A stretch of 14,079 nucleotides of DNA. Origin: Thermomicrobiales bacterium (lineage in GTDB: Bacteria > Chloroflexota > Chloroflexia > Thermomicrobiales > UBA6265). Below the pieces are notes generated by a model, which ran no database searches, was not told the origin of the DNA, and saw only the letters and a list, made by a program, of their open reading frames with translations. The stretch is from positions 1 to 14,079 of the forward strand of contig JAUJMG010000076.1 of the NCBI GenBank assembly GCA_030446955.1. Direction: 5' to 3'. Within the stretch, counting starts at the first letter, position 1; every line of letters starts with the position of its first letter. Made by a program: the position numbers and the translations under genes. Positions 6,670-13,644 of the stretch are shown here, in pieces.

Positions 6670-7053
6670 ATGAGCAGACGCACCGAGCAGGTCGGAGAAT
6701 TCCTTCGTGAGGAGTTGACCGATATCATCCGGCGGGAGGTCAAAGACCCGCGGGTGGGGTTCATGAGCGTGACACGGGTTGAGGTCCCTCCGGATCTGCG
6801 CTCGGCCCGCGTCTATGTCAGTGTTTTGGGGAGCGATGATGAGCGCCGGGCGACGTTGACCGCCTTGCGCTCCGCGGCAGGGTTCATCCGTCACCACCTC
6901 AGACCCCGCCTCCGGATGCGGCAGATTCCTGACTTGGAGTTCCGAGACGATCGCTCGATGGAGCATGCGGACCAGATCGCTCGGGCGCTTCAAGAACTGG
7001 ATGAGGCGGGACCTGTGATGTCCAAGACAGAGCCTCTGGAGACCGCGGAGTGA
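6670..7053 (+). CDS. rbfA: 30S ribosome-binding factor RbfA
   Basis: RbfA binds the immature 30S subunit near the 5' end of 16S rRNA and helps late 16S maturation, important in cold growth. The 127 residues form the single KH-like domain of the family: DPRVGFMSVTRVEV (26-39), DLRSARVYVSVLG (42-54), the Ala-Ala-Gly kink in AAGFIRHHL (69-77) and the terminal signature around RQIPDLEFRDDRSMEHADQI (84-103). The ATG at 6670 is chosen because family sequence begins there; GGAGG (6655-6659) lies 10 nt upstream and AGAGG closer. An in-frame GTG at 6613 lies inside the preceding hairpin and adds only Arg/Ala-rich residues. The stop overlaps the next gene's GTG in GTGA, so nrnA is probably translationally coupled. 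Confidence 0.94.
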   Translation: MSRRTEQVGEFLREELTDIIRREVKDPRVGFMSVTRVEVPPDLRSARVYVSVLGSDDERRATLTALRSAAGFIRHHLRPRLRMRQIPDLEFRDDRSMEHADQIARALQELDEAGPVMSKTEPLETAE

Positions 7054-8069
7054 CTCAGGCGAGTTGGCGGCTGGATATCCCGGCCGCCGAGGAAGCGCTT
7101 CGCACACTGAAGGGGGCGCGGGCCGTCCTCATGCCCACGCACCAGAATGTGGATGCTGATGGTCTAGCCTCCCCGCTGGCGATTGCCAGCGCCTTAGGTG
7201 AGTTGGGGATTCGCGCGATTCCTATACTCAGCGACGGCGTGCTTCCACCAAGTTTGCGGTTCCTACCTGAGGTGGAACGAGTCCTCGCGTACGGCGTCGA
7301 CCCTCTGCCCGAATACGACGCTCTCTGCCTGTCAGACTGCTCCGACAGGCGGCGGCTTGGTCGCTTCTATGCCGACGACCCACGTCGGGTGGACGGCTCA
7401 ATCCCAATCATCAACATCGATCACCACGTCACCAACGATCGATTCGGCCTCGTCAACATCGTTGAGCCGAACGCCGCGGCAACCGCAGAAATCGTGGCTG
7501 AAATCCTTCGCGTCTGGGGCACCGAGCTAACTCTCCCAATCGCCCAATGCCTGCTCGCCGGGATCTACGGGGACACGCTTGGCCTCCGAACCCCAGCTAC
7601 CACGGCGAGAACGATGCGGACCGCCGCCGATCTCGTCGACGCAGGAGCGAATCCCGCGCCCATTGTGGACGCCCTCTTCCGTCTCAAGTCGCGCTCCACC
7701 GTCTGCTTGTGGCAGCGCGCCCTGGCCAATGTGCAGTGGACCGGCTCTGTCATTTGGGCGGAGCTGACGAACAACATCTTGGCAGATTGCAATGCGCAGG
7801 CGAGTGAAGCCGAAGGACTGGTCAACTTCCTCGCGGGCACGGAAGGCTCCTTGGTGGCCGCCATCTTGTTCGCGAACGGCGATGGCTGGCGGGTAAGCCT
7901 TCGCAGTTTGAATGAGGATGTGGACGTTGCCGAGATTGCCAAGGCCTTCGGTGGCGGCGGCCACCCGCGAGCGGCGGGATGTCAGGTGACGGGGGGCGAG
8001 GCGGAAAAGATGGCTTTTCTCCGCCAGGTCAACGAACTCGCCGCGCCCAGCAACGTGGTCACCTTCTAG
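7050..8069 (+). CDS. nrnA: DHH/DHHA1 phosphoesterase, NrnA-like (nanoRNase / pAp phosphatase)
   Basis: NrnA-type enzymes degrade 2-5-nt RNAs and, in several bacteria, dephosphorylate 3'-phosphoadenosine 5'-phosphate, using two metal ions. The 339 residues show the DHH catalytic motifs: HQNVDADG (31-38), LSDCSDRRRLG (94-104), the eponymous DHH in INIDHHVTND (121-130) and Asp175 in GIYGDTLGLRT. The C-terminal DHHA1 substrate-binding motif GGGGHPRAAG is at 301-310. Length is typical of the family. The start is the GTG at 7050, which shares GTGA with the rbfA stop. The rbfA-nrnA-truB order is common in Gram-positive-type genomes. Whether it prefers nanoRNA, pAp or c-di-AMP-derived pApA cannot be told from sequence. 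Confidence 0.9.
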   Translation: MTQASWRLDIPAAEEALRTLKGARAVLMPTHQNVDADGLASPLAIASALGELGIRAIPILSDGVLPPSLRFLPEVERVLAYGVDPLPEYDALCLSDCSDRRRLGRFYADDPRRVDGSIPIINIDHHVTNDRFGLVNIVEPNAAATAEIVAEILRVWGTELTLPIAQCLLAGIYGDTLGLRTPATTARTMRTAADLVDAGANPAPIVDALFRLKSRSTVCLWQRALANVQWTGSVIWAELTNNILADCNAQASEAEGLVNFLAGTEGSLVAAILFANGDGWRVSLRSLNEDVDVAEIAKAFGGGGHPRAAGCQVTGGEAEKMAFLRQVNELAAPSNVVTF

Positions 8070-8073
8070 ACAC

Positions 8074-8985
8074 GTGGCAACCCGATCTCGCTCCGGGGGG
8101 CGCTTCCACGGATTCCTTGTCGTGGACAAGCCGGCAGGCTGGACGAGCCACGATGTAGTGGGCCGCGTGCGCCGGCTCATTGGCGAACGCCAAGTTGGAC
8201 ACGCAGGTACCCTGGACCCGGCGGCGACGGGAGTGTTGCCAGTGGCCGTTGGGTCAGCAACTCGGGTTCTTGAGTTCATGGACGACGCAGCCAAAACCTA
8301 CGTGGCCGAGATCACCTTCGGCGTTGAGACGGACACGTTTGATGCGGACGGCCAGGTGACGGGAGTCACCGATCCCCTCTCCCTTGACCAATCCGGGATC
8401 GCTCGCGCTCTCTACACCTTTCTCGGGTCCCAGTTGCAGGTACCGCCAATGTACTCCGCGGTGCGTGTTGGCGGGCGACGCCTGTACGAGGAGGCTCGCG
8501 AAGGACGGACGGTTGACCGCCCGGCTCGTCCCGTCGTCTTCCACCAACTTGATCTCCTTGCTTGGGCCTCGCCTACGGCGACTGTTCTCGTGGAGTGCTC
8601 GAAGGGAACCTACGTGCGATCGCTTGCGCACGACCTAGGAGACATCCTCGGCACCGGTGCGCACCTCTCTAGCCTCGTGCGGACGAGAGCGGGTGTCTTC
8701 ACGCTCTGTCAGGCTTGGACGTTGCGGGAGTTAGCGGAATTAGACTTGCCGGCCGTCTGGGCGGAGGTGGCTTTCCATCCGGACATCGTGCTGGAAGAGT
8801 GGCCCGCTCTGATCCTAAATGACGCGGAGGCTAAGACCTGGAGACAGGGCAACGGGATCGCGGCGGCGCCAATTGAAGCGCGGTGCCGAGCGTACGACGC
8901 GGGCGGCGAATGGCTCGGTGTCGGGGTTGGTCAGGCGGACCTTGGGGCATGGCGACCCACCAAGGTGATGGCGGTGGTTCCATGA
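8074..8985 (+). CDS. truB: tRNA pseudouridine-55 synthase TruB
   Basis: TruB converts U55 in the T-loop of tRNAs to pseudouridine and also acts as a tRNA folding chaperone. The 303 residues open with GFLVVDKPAGWTSHDVV (13-29). They contain the catalytic block GHAGTLDPAATGVLP with Asp48 as nucleophile, and Tyr76 in KTYVAEITFGVETDTFD. The segment KGTYVRSLAHDLG corresponds to the later conserved motif with the Arg near the active site. The C-terminal quarter could be a degenerate PUA-like domain. GTG 8074, 4 nt after the nrnA stop, is the start; I see no clear Shine-Dalgarno sequence, so expression may rely on coupling. The stop overlaps the ribF ATG in ATGA. The truB-ribF pair is widespread among bacteria. 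Confidence 0.95.
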   Translation: MATRSRSGGRFHGFLVVDKPAGWTSHDVVGRVRRLIGERQVGHAGTLDPAATGVLPVAVGSATRVLEFMDDAAKTYVAEITFGVETDTFDADGQVTGVTDPLSLDQSGIARALYTFLGSQLQVPPMYSAVRVGGRRLYEEAREGRTVDRPARPVVFHQLDLLAWASPTATVLVECSKGTYVRSLAHDLGDILGTGAHLSSLVRTRAGVFTLCQAWTLRELAELDLPAVWAEVAFHPDIVLEEWPALILNDAEAKTWRQGNGIAAAPIEARCRAYDAGGEWLGVGVGQADLGAWRPTKVMAVVP

Positions 8986-9965
8986 GCGCTGCGACGATGC
9001 CGAAGCGGTACCGGAACTGGGACGGGATGGAAGCCCATCCTCGGGTGGTAACGATTGGTACCTTCGACGGAGTCCATCTCGGCCACCACTACCTCGCAGG
9101 AGAGACTGTCAAGCGGGCGCGGGCCCTAAACGTTCCAGCTCTGGCCGTGACATTTGAGCCAATTCCGGCAATGGTTCTCCGCCCGGACCAGTTCCCGGGT
9201 CGGATCTGCTCCGCCGAAGCAAAGCTCGAGCGTCTCTCAATGGCCGGGCTGGACGAGATCGCCACTCTTGCCTTCAGTCGGAGTCTGTCCGAGCTATCGC
9301 CTGAGGCCTTCCTTGAGCAGATGCATCAATGTGCACAGCCAGTAGAGCTTTGGGTTGGAGAGGCCTTCGCGCTCGGTCGTAACCGCTCCGGTGATCTGCC
9401 TAAGTTACAGGAGATCGGAAGGCGTCTCGGGTTCAATGTCCACGCCGTGAAGAGACTTGCGGACGACGACGGCATTGTCAGCAGCAGCGCCATCCGGCGG
9501 GCGGTTCAAGCTGGGGATGTCGCGCGCGCCGAGCGGCTTCTTGGCCGGCCGTTCCGTGTCACCGGTCCGGTTATCCACGGCGCCCACCTCGGACGCACGA
9601 TCGGCTACCCGACAGCCAACGTGCAACCTGCTCCGGACCTAGTTCCCCTCGCCGATGGCATCTACGCAACCCGGGCAACCATTCCGGATGTCGTCTCCGA
9701 TCACCCGGCAATGACTTACGTAGGCACGCGGCCCACAGTGAACACTGGAGCACGACTCGTCGAGACCCACCTTCTGGACTTTGACGGCGACCTTTACGGT
9801 CGACCGCTCCACGTGGATCTCCTTGAGCGACTACGGGAGGACGCCACGTTCGATGGCCTGGATGCACTCGTGGCACAGCTCAACCTCGACGAAGCGGCCA
9901 CCCGCCAGTACTTCGCGGGTCGGGGCGCCGCAGGTACAACGATCTCGCCGTCGCCTTCTGATTGA
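8982..9965 (+). CDS. ribF: Bifunctional riboflavin kinase / FAD synthetase RibF
   Basis: RibF phosphorylates riboflavin to FMN and then adenylylates FMN to FAD. The 327 residues contain the nucleotidyltransferase domain with GTFDGVHLGH (26-35) and VSSSAIR (166-172). The riboflavin kinase domain follows, with GRTIGYPTAN (204-213), GTRPTVNTGARLVETHLLDF (248-267) and likely catalytic Glu261. One departure: the segment usually reading G-x-D-F-x-F-G is GEAFALG (126-132), with Ala128 in place of Asp. The start ATG at 8982 overlaps the truB TGA; AAGGTGAT about 12 nt upstream may serve as the ribosome-binding site, and an in-frame ATG five codons later is an alternative. The final codons overlap the -35 element of the infC promoter. 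Confidence 0.95.
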   Translation: MSAATMPKRYRNWDGMEAHPRVVTIGTFDGVHLGHHYLAGETVKRARALNVPALAVTFEPIPAMVLRPDQFPGRICSAEAKLERLSMAGLDEIATLAFSRSLSELSPEAFLEQMHQCAQPVELWVGEAFALGRNRSGDLPKLQEIGRRLGFNVHAVKRLADDDGIVSSSAIRRAVQAGDVARAERLLGRPFRVTGPVIHGAHLGRTIGYPTANVQPAPDLVPLADGIYATRATIPDVVSDHPAMTYVGTRPTVNTGARLVETHLLDFDGDLYGRPLHVDLLERLREDATFDGLDALVAQLNLDEAATRQYFAGRGAAGTTISPSPSD

Positions 9966-9991
9966 CTCGATTGGCGAGTCGATGCTAAACT
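9962..9991 (+). promoter_or_regulatory. Promoter of the infC-rpmI-rplT operon
   Basis: TTGACT (9962-9967) and TAAACT (9986-9991) are spaced by 18 nt, and TGC before the second hexamer completes an extended -10. Both hexamers match consensus at five of six positions, making this the best promoter in the window. A perfect 6-bp inverted repeat, GACTCG-ATTGG-CGAGTC (9964-9980), fills the space between the hexamers and may be an operator or chance. Transcription should start near 9998, leaving a leader of about 100 nt before infC. Confidence 0.65.
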
Positions 9992-9997
9992 CGTGAG

Positions 9998-10096
9998 GTT
10001 CCGTCCTCGGCGGCGGGTTCCCCGTGCCTTCCCCTGCGGTGACATGTGAGCCGCCCCGGAGGGCCAAGTTTTCCGAGCAGGCTAGGGAGGCCAACT
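9998..10096 (+). promoter_or_regulatory. Structured 5' leader of infC
   Basis: About 100 nt lie between the predicted transcription start and the infC start codon. GAGG (9995-9998) can pair with CCTC (10005-10008). GGCGGC (10009-10014) can pair with GCCGCC (10050-10055), and CTCGG (10006-10010) with CCGAG (10073-10077). These pairings partly exclude one another, and the pyrimidine stretch near 10027-10035 is partly complementary to the infC ribosome-binding site. infC leaders in Firmicutes and enterobacteria mediate feedback by IF-3 or L20; I do not recognise a named Rfam element here. Confidence 0.3.
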
Positions 10097-10669
10097 ATAA
10101 CCAGACCAGTTCAAACCCGCGTCAACGAGCGCATTCGCATCCGAGAAGTGCGGCTGATTGACGAAGAAGGCCAACAGGTTGGGGTGATCCCCACGCGCGA
10201 CGCGCTGGAGATGGCCCGCCAGCGTGGTCTGGACCTCGTCGAGGTGGCGCCGAACGCGATGCCGCCCGTGTGCCGCTTGATGGATTACGGCAAGTTCCGG
10301 TATGAGCAGAGCCGCAAAGAGCGAGAGTCACGCAAGAATCAGCATGTCGTCGAGCTCAAAGAGGTGCGGATTCGTCCGAAGATCGACGATCATGATCTAG
10401 AGACGAAGGGCCGCCAGGCCGCCAAGTTCCTGGACGGCGGGGACAAGGTGAAGCTGACCGTCCTCTTTCGCGGACGTGAGATGGCTCATCCGGACATCGG
10501 ACGGGGATTGCTCGACCAGTTGGCGGAGCAGCTTCGGCCGCACGGCAATATTGAACAGCCGCCTCGGATGGAAGGGCGAGCGATGACCATGCACCTTGGT
10601 CCGCTCAAGCCCAAACAGAGTCAGCATGAAAAGGAAGGGACCCAAACCCGTGACGAAGCAGAAGCTTAA
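10097..10669 (+). CDS. infC: Translation initiation factor IF-3, probably starting at ATA
   Basis: IF-3 binds the 30S subunit, prevents premature 50S joining and checks the start codon and initiator tRNA. From the ATA at 10097 the protein has 190 residues: N-domain with RVNERIRIREVRLID (8-22) and PPVCRLMDYGKFRYEQ (56-71), a lysine/arginine-rich linker helix (about 70-85), and the C-domain with KEVRIRPKIDDHDLETK (88-104). The family's conserved sequence begins right after this point. AGGGAGG (10084-10090) lies exactly 6 nt before ATA. The only other in-frame start upstream, GTG 10046, has a poor ribosome-binding site and adds a 17-residue Pro/Arg-rich stretch. Rare start codons such as AUU are known for infC because IF-3 discriminates against them and so represses itself. 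The gene overlaps rpmI by 20 nt. Confidence 0.95.
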   Translation: MTRPVQTRVNERIRIREVRLIDEEGQQVGVIPTRDALEMARQRGLDLVEVAPNAMPPVCRLMDYGKFRYEQSRKERESRKNQHVVELKEVRIRPKIDDHDLETKGRQAAKFLDGGDKVKLTVLFRGREMAHPDIGRGLLDQLAEQLRPHGNIEQPPRMEGRAMTMHLGPLKPKQSQHEKEGTQTRDEAEA

Positions 10670-10856
10670 GACCCATAAGGGGGCCAAGAAGCGGTTTAAG
10701 GTGACCGCAACGGGCAAGATCATGCGGACCAAAGGGATGAAGAGCCACTTCCGCCGCCGGAAGGCGCCGCGGGTGAAGCGCGCCTTCGACCGGATGCTGC
10801 CGCTTGACAATGCCGACCGCCAGCGAGTGGAGCGTTTGCTCCCCTATGGGAGCTAG
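10650..10856 (+). CDS. rpmI: 50S ribosomal protein L35
   Basis: L35 is a small, very basic protein of the large ribosomal subunit. The 68 residues begin MTKQKLKTHKGAKKRFKVTA, matching the family pattern of K-x-K-T-H-K-G-A followed by KRFKVT-TGKI; the rest is rich in Lys/Arg and ends near the usual ~65-residue length. I prefer GTG 10650 to the in-frame ATG at 10626. The GTG gives the standard N-terminus and has AAGGAAGGGA ending 9 nt upstream, whereas the ATG has no ribosome-binding site. The start lies inside the last codons of infC, so the two genes overlap by 20 nt and are probably coupled, as in the conserved infC-rpmI-rplT operon. Confidence 0.93.
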   Translation: MTKQKLKTHKGAKKRFKVTATGKIMRTKGMKSHFRRRKAPRVKRAFDRMLPLDNADRQRVERLLPYGS

Positions 10857-10872
10857 GCCAGGACAGGGAACG

Positions 10873-10890
10873 ATAGGTCGTTGGACCTGT
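10873..10890 (+). promoter_or_regulatory. Stem-loop in the rpmI-rplT spacer flanked by AACGAT repeats
   Basis: ATAGGTC (10873-10879) pairs with GACCTGT (10884-10890) around the loop GTTG: seven base pairs including one G-U. Copies of AACGAT stand on each side (10869-10874, overlapping the stem, and 10891-10896). The element sits just before the rplT ribosome-binding site. L20 represses its own operon by binding mRNA structures that mimic 23S rRNA, so this is a reasonable but unproven place for such control. Confidence 0.35.
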
Positions 10891-10907
10891 AACGATCGGG
10901 GAGCAGG

Positions 10908-11264
10908 ATGGCCCGCGTCAAGAGAGGCGTCGCCGCGCATAAGCGGCACAAGAAGGTGCTGGCCCAGGTAAAGGGGCATCGCGCCACCAATAACCGGCTA
11001 TACAAGCGTGCTCATGAGTCCCTAATGCGGGCGCTCATGTACTCCTACCGCGACCGCCGGACGCGCAAGCGGGACATGCGCCGGCTGTGGATCACTCGCA
11101 TTAATGCCGCTGCTCGCATGAATGGCATTCCATACAGCCGGCTCATCCAGGGGCTCAATTCGGCCGGTGTAGCGGTTGATCGAAAGATGCTCGCGGACCT
11201 GGCCGTGCGCGACGAGGCGGCCTTCGCTGAGGTGGCGTCGGTGGCGAAGCAGGCGCTGGCCTAG
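10908..11264 (+). CDS. rplT: 50S ribosomal protein L20
   Basis: L20 binds 23S rRNA early in large-subunit assembly and in many bacteria autoregulates the infC-rpmI-rplT operon. The 118 residues match the family length. The protein opens MARVKRGVAAHKRHKKVLAQ, with the basic N-terminal tail that threads into rRNA. It contains the conserved YSYRDRRTRKRDMRRLWITRINAAAR and a YSRLIQGL segment. The ATG at 10908 has GGGGAG a few bases upstream. The gene lies 51 nt after rpmI; that gap contains a small stem-loop. Confidence 0.97.
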   Translation: MARVKRGVAAHKRHKKVLAQVKGHRATNNRLYKRAHESLMRALMYSYRDRRTRKRDMRRLWITRINAAARMNGIPYSRLIQGLNSAGVAVDRKMLADLAVRDEAAFAEVASVAKQALA

Positions 11265-11270
11265 CTCGCG

Positions 11271-12131
11271 TTGCCGCCATCAGCACCGGAGGACGCCGGC
11301 ACCGACTCCGTCATCCGAAGCCCGTCCAACGCTGCATTGAAGTATGTACGCTCGCTCCAACGGCGCCAAAAGCGCCACGCGGAGCGGGCGTTCGTCGTGG
11401 AAGGGGACCGCGCGATTGAGGACGGGCTGCAGACGGGTGCGATCCCCTCGTTGCTGCTCGTCCGTGACGACCGTGTGGGGGACGAACAGGATTGGCTCCG
11501 ATCCCTTCAAGCCCGCGTACCCGCGCGGGTCGTCGCATCGACCTTGTTTGATGGTGTCAGTGACACCTCGACGCCTCAAGGAACGCTCGCGGTCTTTCCC
11601 TTTCCCGATGTGCCTGCGGCAGCGACCCGCTCTCCCCTATATGTTGTGATTGATCGCGTGCGGGATCCCGGAAACCTGGGAACGCTCTTGCGAGCTGCTG
11701 TCGGCGCCGGGGTCACTGCCGCTCTGCTTTCCGATGAGACGGTGGACCCGTACCATCCGAGGGCAGTAAGGGCCGGGATGGGAGCGCATTTCCGGCTTCC
11801 GATCGAGGCTCTCACCCCCGACACCTGGGCAAACTTGGAGGCGGCTTGTGCTCTCCGGGCTGTCGCGGCTGCGGATGGTTTAGTGCCTTACGAGGGTTTG
11901 GACTGGACCCAGCCGGCTGCGCTGATTCTTGGTTCCGAGGCCGATGGCGTGACGGCTGACGCAGCGTCGTTGGCGACGACTTCGGTGCGTATCCCCTTAC
12001 TCGGTGGGCTTGAGTCGCTGAACGTGGGTGTCGCCGGCGCCGTCATCTTGTTCGAGGCGGCCAGGCAGCGTCGACGAGGTCCGCGGCGGGGAGCACGTCC
12101 GCAGCCTGCCGCCGGCGTCGATCAGCCCTGA
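11271..12131 (+). CDS. SpoU/TrmH family RNA 2'-O-methyltransferase
   Basis: Enzymes of this SPOUT superfamily methylate ribose 2'-OH groups in rRNA or tRNA using S-adenosylmethionine and a trefoil-knot fold. The 286 residues have an N-terminal substrate-binding domain (about 15-110, including ERAFVVEGDRAIEDGL). The catalytic domain carries all three motifs: DPGNLGTLLRAA (132-143), ILGSEADGV (219-227) and IPLLGGLESLNVGVA (241-255). After the last helix there is a basic Arg/Pro-rich tail (267-286). The rplT stop at 11262-11264 is in the same frame, so the first usable start is TTG 11271; it lacks an obvious Shine-Dalgarno sequence, suggesting coupling to rplT. A TrmH-type gene after rplT is common in Gram-positive-type genomes. 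The target nucleotide cannot be assigned, so I give no symbol. Confidence 0.88.
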   Translation: MPPSAPEDAGTDSVIRSPSNAALKYVRSLQRRQKRHAERAFVVEGDRAIEDGLQTGAIPSLLLVRDDRVGDEQDWLRSLQARVPARVVASTLFDGVSDTSTPQGTLAVFPFPDVPAAATRSPLYVVIDRVRDPGNLGTLLRAAVGAGVTAALLSDETVDPYHPRAVRAGMGAHFRLPIEALTPDTWANLEAACALRAVAAADGLVPYEGLDWTQPAALILGSEADGVTADAASLATTSVRIPLLGGLESLNVGVAGAVILFEAARQRRRGPRRGARPQPAAGVDQP

Positions 12132-12237
12132 TGTCTAGGCGGGAGGCCTGCTTCAGGAGGTGGTAGGCTAAGGCGTCCGATAGAGAACTGACGACCGTGC
12201 GGGGAGCCCACGAGACGCTGCGTATTGGGGGAGACGG

Positions 12238-12519
12238 ATGAGGAAGCAAGACCTCGCGCAGATTGTGGCCGCCAATGCGGCGCTCACCGAAGCTCAGGCC
12301 TCCGCGGCCGTGAACGCGGTCTTCTCGGCCGTGCAGCGCGCCCTGGCTGAGGGCGACGAGGTAGCCATTAGCGGCTTCGGGACGTTCCGTGTCGCAGAGC
12401 GCGCCGCTCGCCAAGGTCGAAACCCGCGCACCGGTGACGCCATGACCATCGGCCGGAGACGAACCCCAGCATTTCGCCCAGGGGCGCAGCTCAAGCGAGC
12501 GGTGGGCGATCCAGGCTAA
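12238..12519 (+). CDS. hup: HU family DNA-binding protein
   Basis: HU-type proteins are small nucleoid proteins that bind and bend DNA as dimers. The 93 residues show the N-terminal helical pair (1-40), the turn GFGTF (46-50) and the DNA-contacting arm with RNPRTGDAMTI (61-71), whose Asn-Pro intercalates into DNA. The arm then returns through RTPAFRPGAQLKRAV. The ATG at 12238 is preceded by GGGGGAG at 4 nt. The 106 nt between the methyltransferase gene and this start contain no promoter I can name confidently. The gene converges on plsX with 11 nt between the two stop codons. HU is far likelier than IHF given the sequence and the lack of a partner gene. Confidence 0.93.
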   Translation: MRKQDLAQIVAANAALTEAQASAAVNAVFSAVQRALAEGDEVAISGFGTFRVAERAARQGRNPRTGDAMTIGRRRTPAFRPGAQLKRAVGDPG

Positions 12520-12530
12520 ACGCTGAGTGG

Positions 12531-13583
12531 CTACGGGCTGGTGCTCAACTCACCATCAGCGCCCAGTGGCACCACGGGATCCTTTCCGGCGGTCTGCCTT
12601 GTAACAGCCTCCCGGATTCCGCCCGGCAGGTCAGCCTCCACCGAGCGCCGTGCCACACCCACCGCGTTCATGATGGCCTTCGCGTCCGATCGCCCGTGAG
12701 CGATGACAACGGTGCCGTCGACTCCAAGGAGCGGTGCTCCCCCAATTTCGCTGTAGTCAAGGCGGGATCGGACGCTTCGGAAGGCGTGCCGAAGTGCCAG
12801 TGAGGCGAGCTTACGGGGAAGGGTGGCGGTCAATTCGGAGCGGAGCAGATCAGTCATCATCGTCGCCACTCCCTCAGCCACCTTCAGGGCGACGTTCCCC
12901 GTGAAACCGTCGGTGACGACAATGTCGACGGTGCCAAGCGGCACGTCCTTCCCCTCGACATTGCCTTGGAAATTGAGGCCGTCCGCCCGAGCCAGGAGCG
13001 GATAGACCTCCTGAACAAACTGGTTCCCCTTCGTCGGTTCCTCGCCGTTGCTCAGAAGACCGAGTGTTGGATTGCTAATGCCAAGGATGCGTTCAGCGTA
13101 CACGCGACCCATGATGGCAAATTGAACGAGGTGGTGCGGTTTCGGGTCGGTCACTGCCCCCAGATCAAGGACCAGGGTGCGAGATCGAGCCGACGGGAGG
13201 AAGGAACCGATCGCAGGCCGGTCAATGCCCGCGATCCGGCCGAGGACCAAGAGCGACGCGGCCATCATCGCTCCGCTATTTCCGGCGGAGATGGCGCCAG
13301 CGGAACGCCCTGCCTGAACCTCTCGTAGAGCCACCGGAATGCTGGCCTTCGGTTTTCGACGAATCGCCTGGGCAGGGTGCTCATCCATCTCGATCGCATC
13401 GGGGGCGTCAACCACGTCCACGTCAACACCACTGAGGTCGATCGAGCTCAGGTGGTGGCGAATGACCGCTTCAGGTCCGACAAGCGAGAGGGCGACATCG
13501 AACGTCCTCGCTCCAGCGACGGCGCCCGGCACCACCACCTCGGGACCTTGATCTCCACCGATCGCGTCGACCGCTATCCGCAT
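12531..13583 (-). CDS. plsX: Phosphate acyltransferase PlsX
   Basis: PlsX makes acyl-phosphate from acyl-ACP, the first committed step of the PlsX-PlsY route to phosphatidic acid; it acts at the inner face of the membrane. The 350 residues begin MRIAVDAIGGDQGPEVVVPG, with the conserved GGD-x-x-P. They contain LLSNGEEPTKGN (177-188), VEGKD (209-213), TDGFTGNVALKVAEG (224-238) and GGAPLLGVDGTVVIAHGRS (281-299). The ATG at 13583 is preferred because GGGAAGGA lies 7 nt upstream and the family N-terminus starts there; an in-frame ATG at 13634 adds 17 unrelated residues. The usual neighbours rpmF and fabH are absent; plsX stands alone downstream of gyrB, separated by a strong palindrome. Confidence 0.95.
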   Translation of the reverse strand: MRIAVDAIGGDQGPEVVVPGAVAGARTFDVALSLVGPEAVIRHHLSSIDLSGVDVDVVDAPDAIEMDEHPAQAIRRKPKASIPVALREVQAGRSAGAISAGNSGAMMAASLLVLGRIAGIDRPAIGSFLPSARSRTLVLDLGAVTDPKPHHLVQFAIMGRVYAERILGISNPTLGLLSNGEEPTKGNQFVQEVYPLLARADGLNFQGNVEGKDVPLGTVDIVVTDGFTGNVALKVAEGVATMMTDLLRSELTATLPRKLASLALRHAFRSVRSRLDYSEIGGAPLLGVDGTVVIAHGRSDAKAIMNAVGVARRSVEADLPGGIREAVTRQTAGKDPVVPLGADGELSTSP

Positions 13584-13644
13584 CCCTACGTCCTTCCCAA
13601 GCACATACCCAGGCGTCAGCCACGCGAAGCTCACCCGGTCGCTG

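Noticed and set aside
7527..8294. 255-codon minus-strand ORF opposite nrnA and truB.
   Set aside because: It crosses the junction of two firmly identified genes and has no recognisable motif.
10046..10096. GTG at 10046 as the infC start.
   Set aside because: The ribosome-binding site is poor and the added residues are not conserved-looking; ATA 10097 has a strong Shine-Dalgarno at ideal spacing.
10626..10649. ATG at 10626 as the rpmI start.
   Set aside because: It has no Shine-Dalgarno and adds eight residues to a protein whose normal N-terminus begins at GTG 10650.
12132..12237. TGGTAGGCT as a -10 element for the HU gene.
   Set aside because: Only three of six -10 bases match and no -35 is seen at a workable distance.
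12521..12565. Short pairings (TGGTG with CACCA; CGCTGA with TCAGCG) at the hup-plsX convergence, as a terminator.
   Set aside because: The pairings are short and partly exclude each other, with no T-run on either strand; too weak to call.
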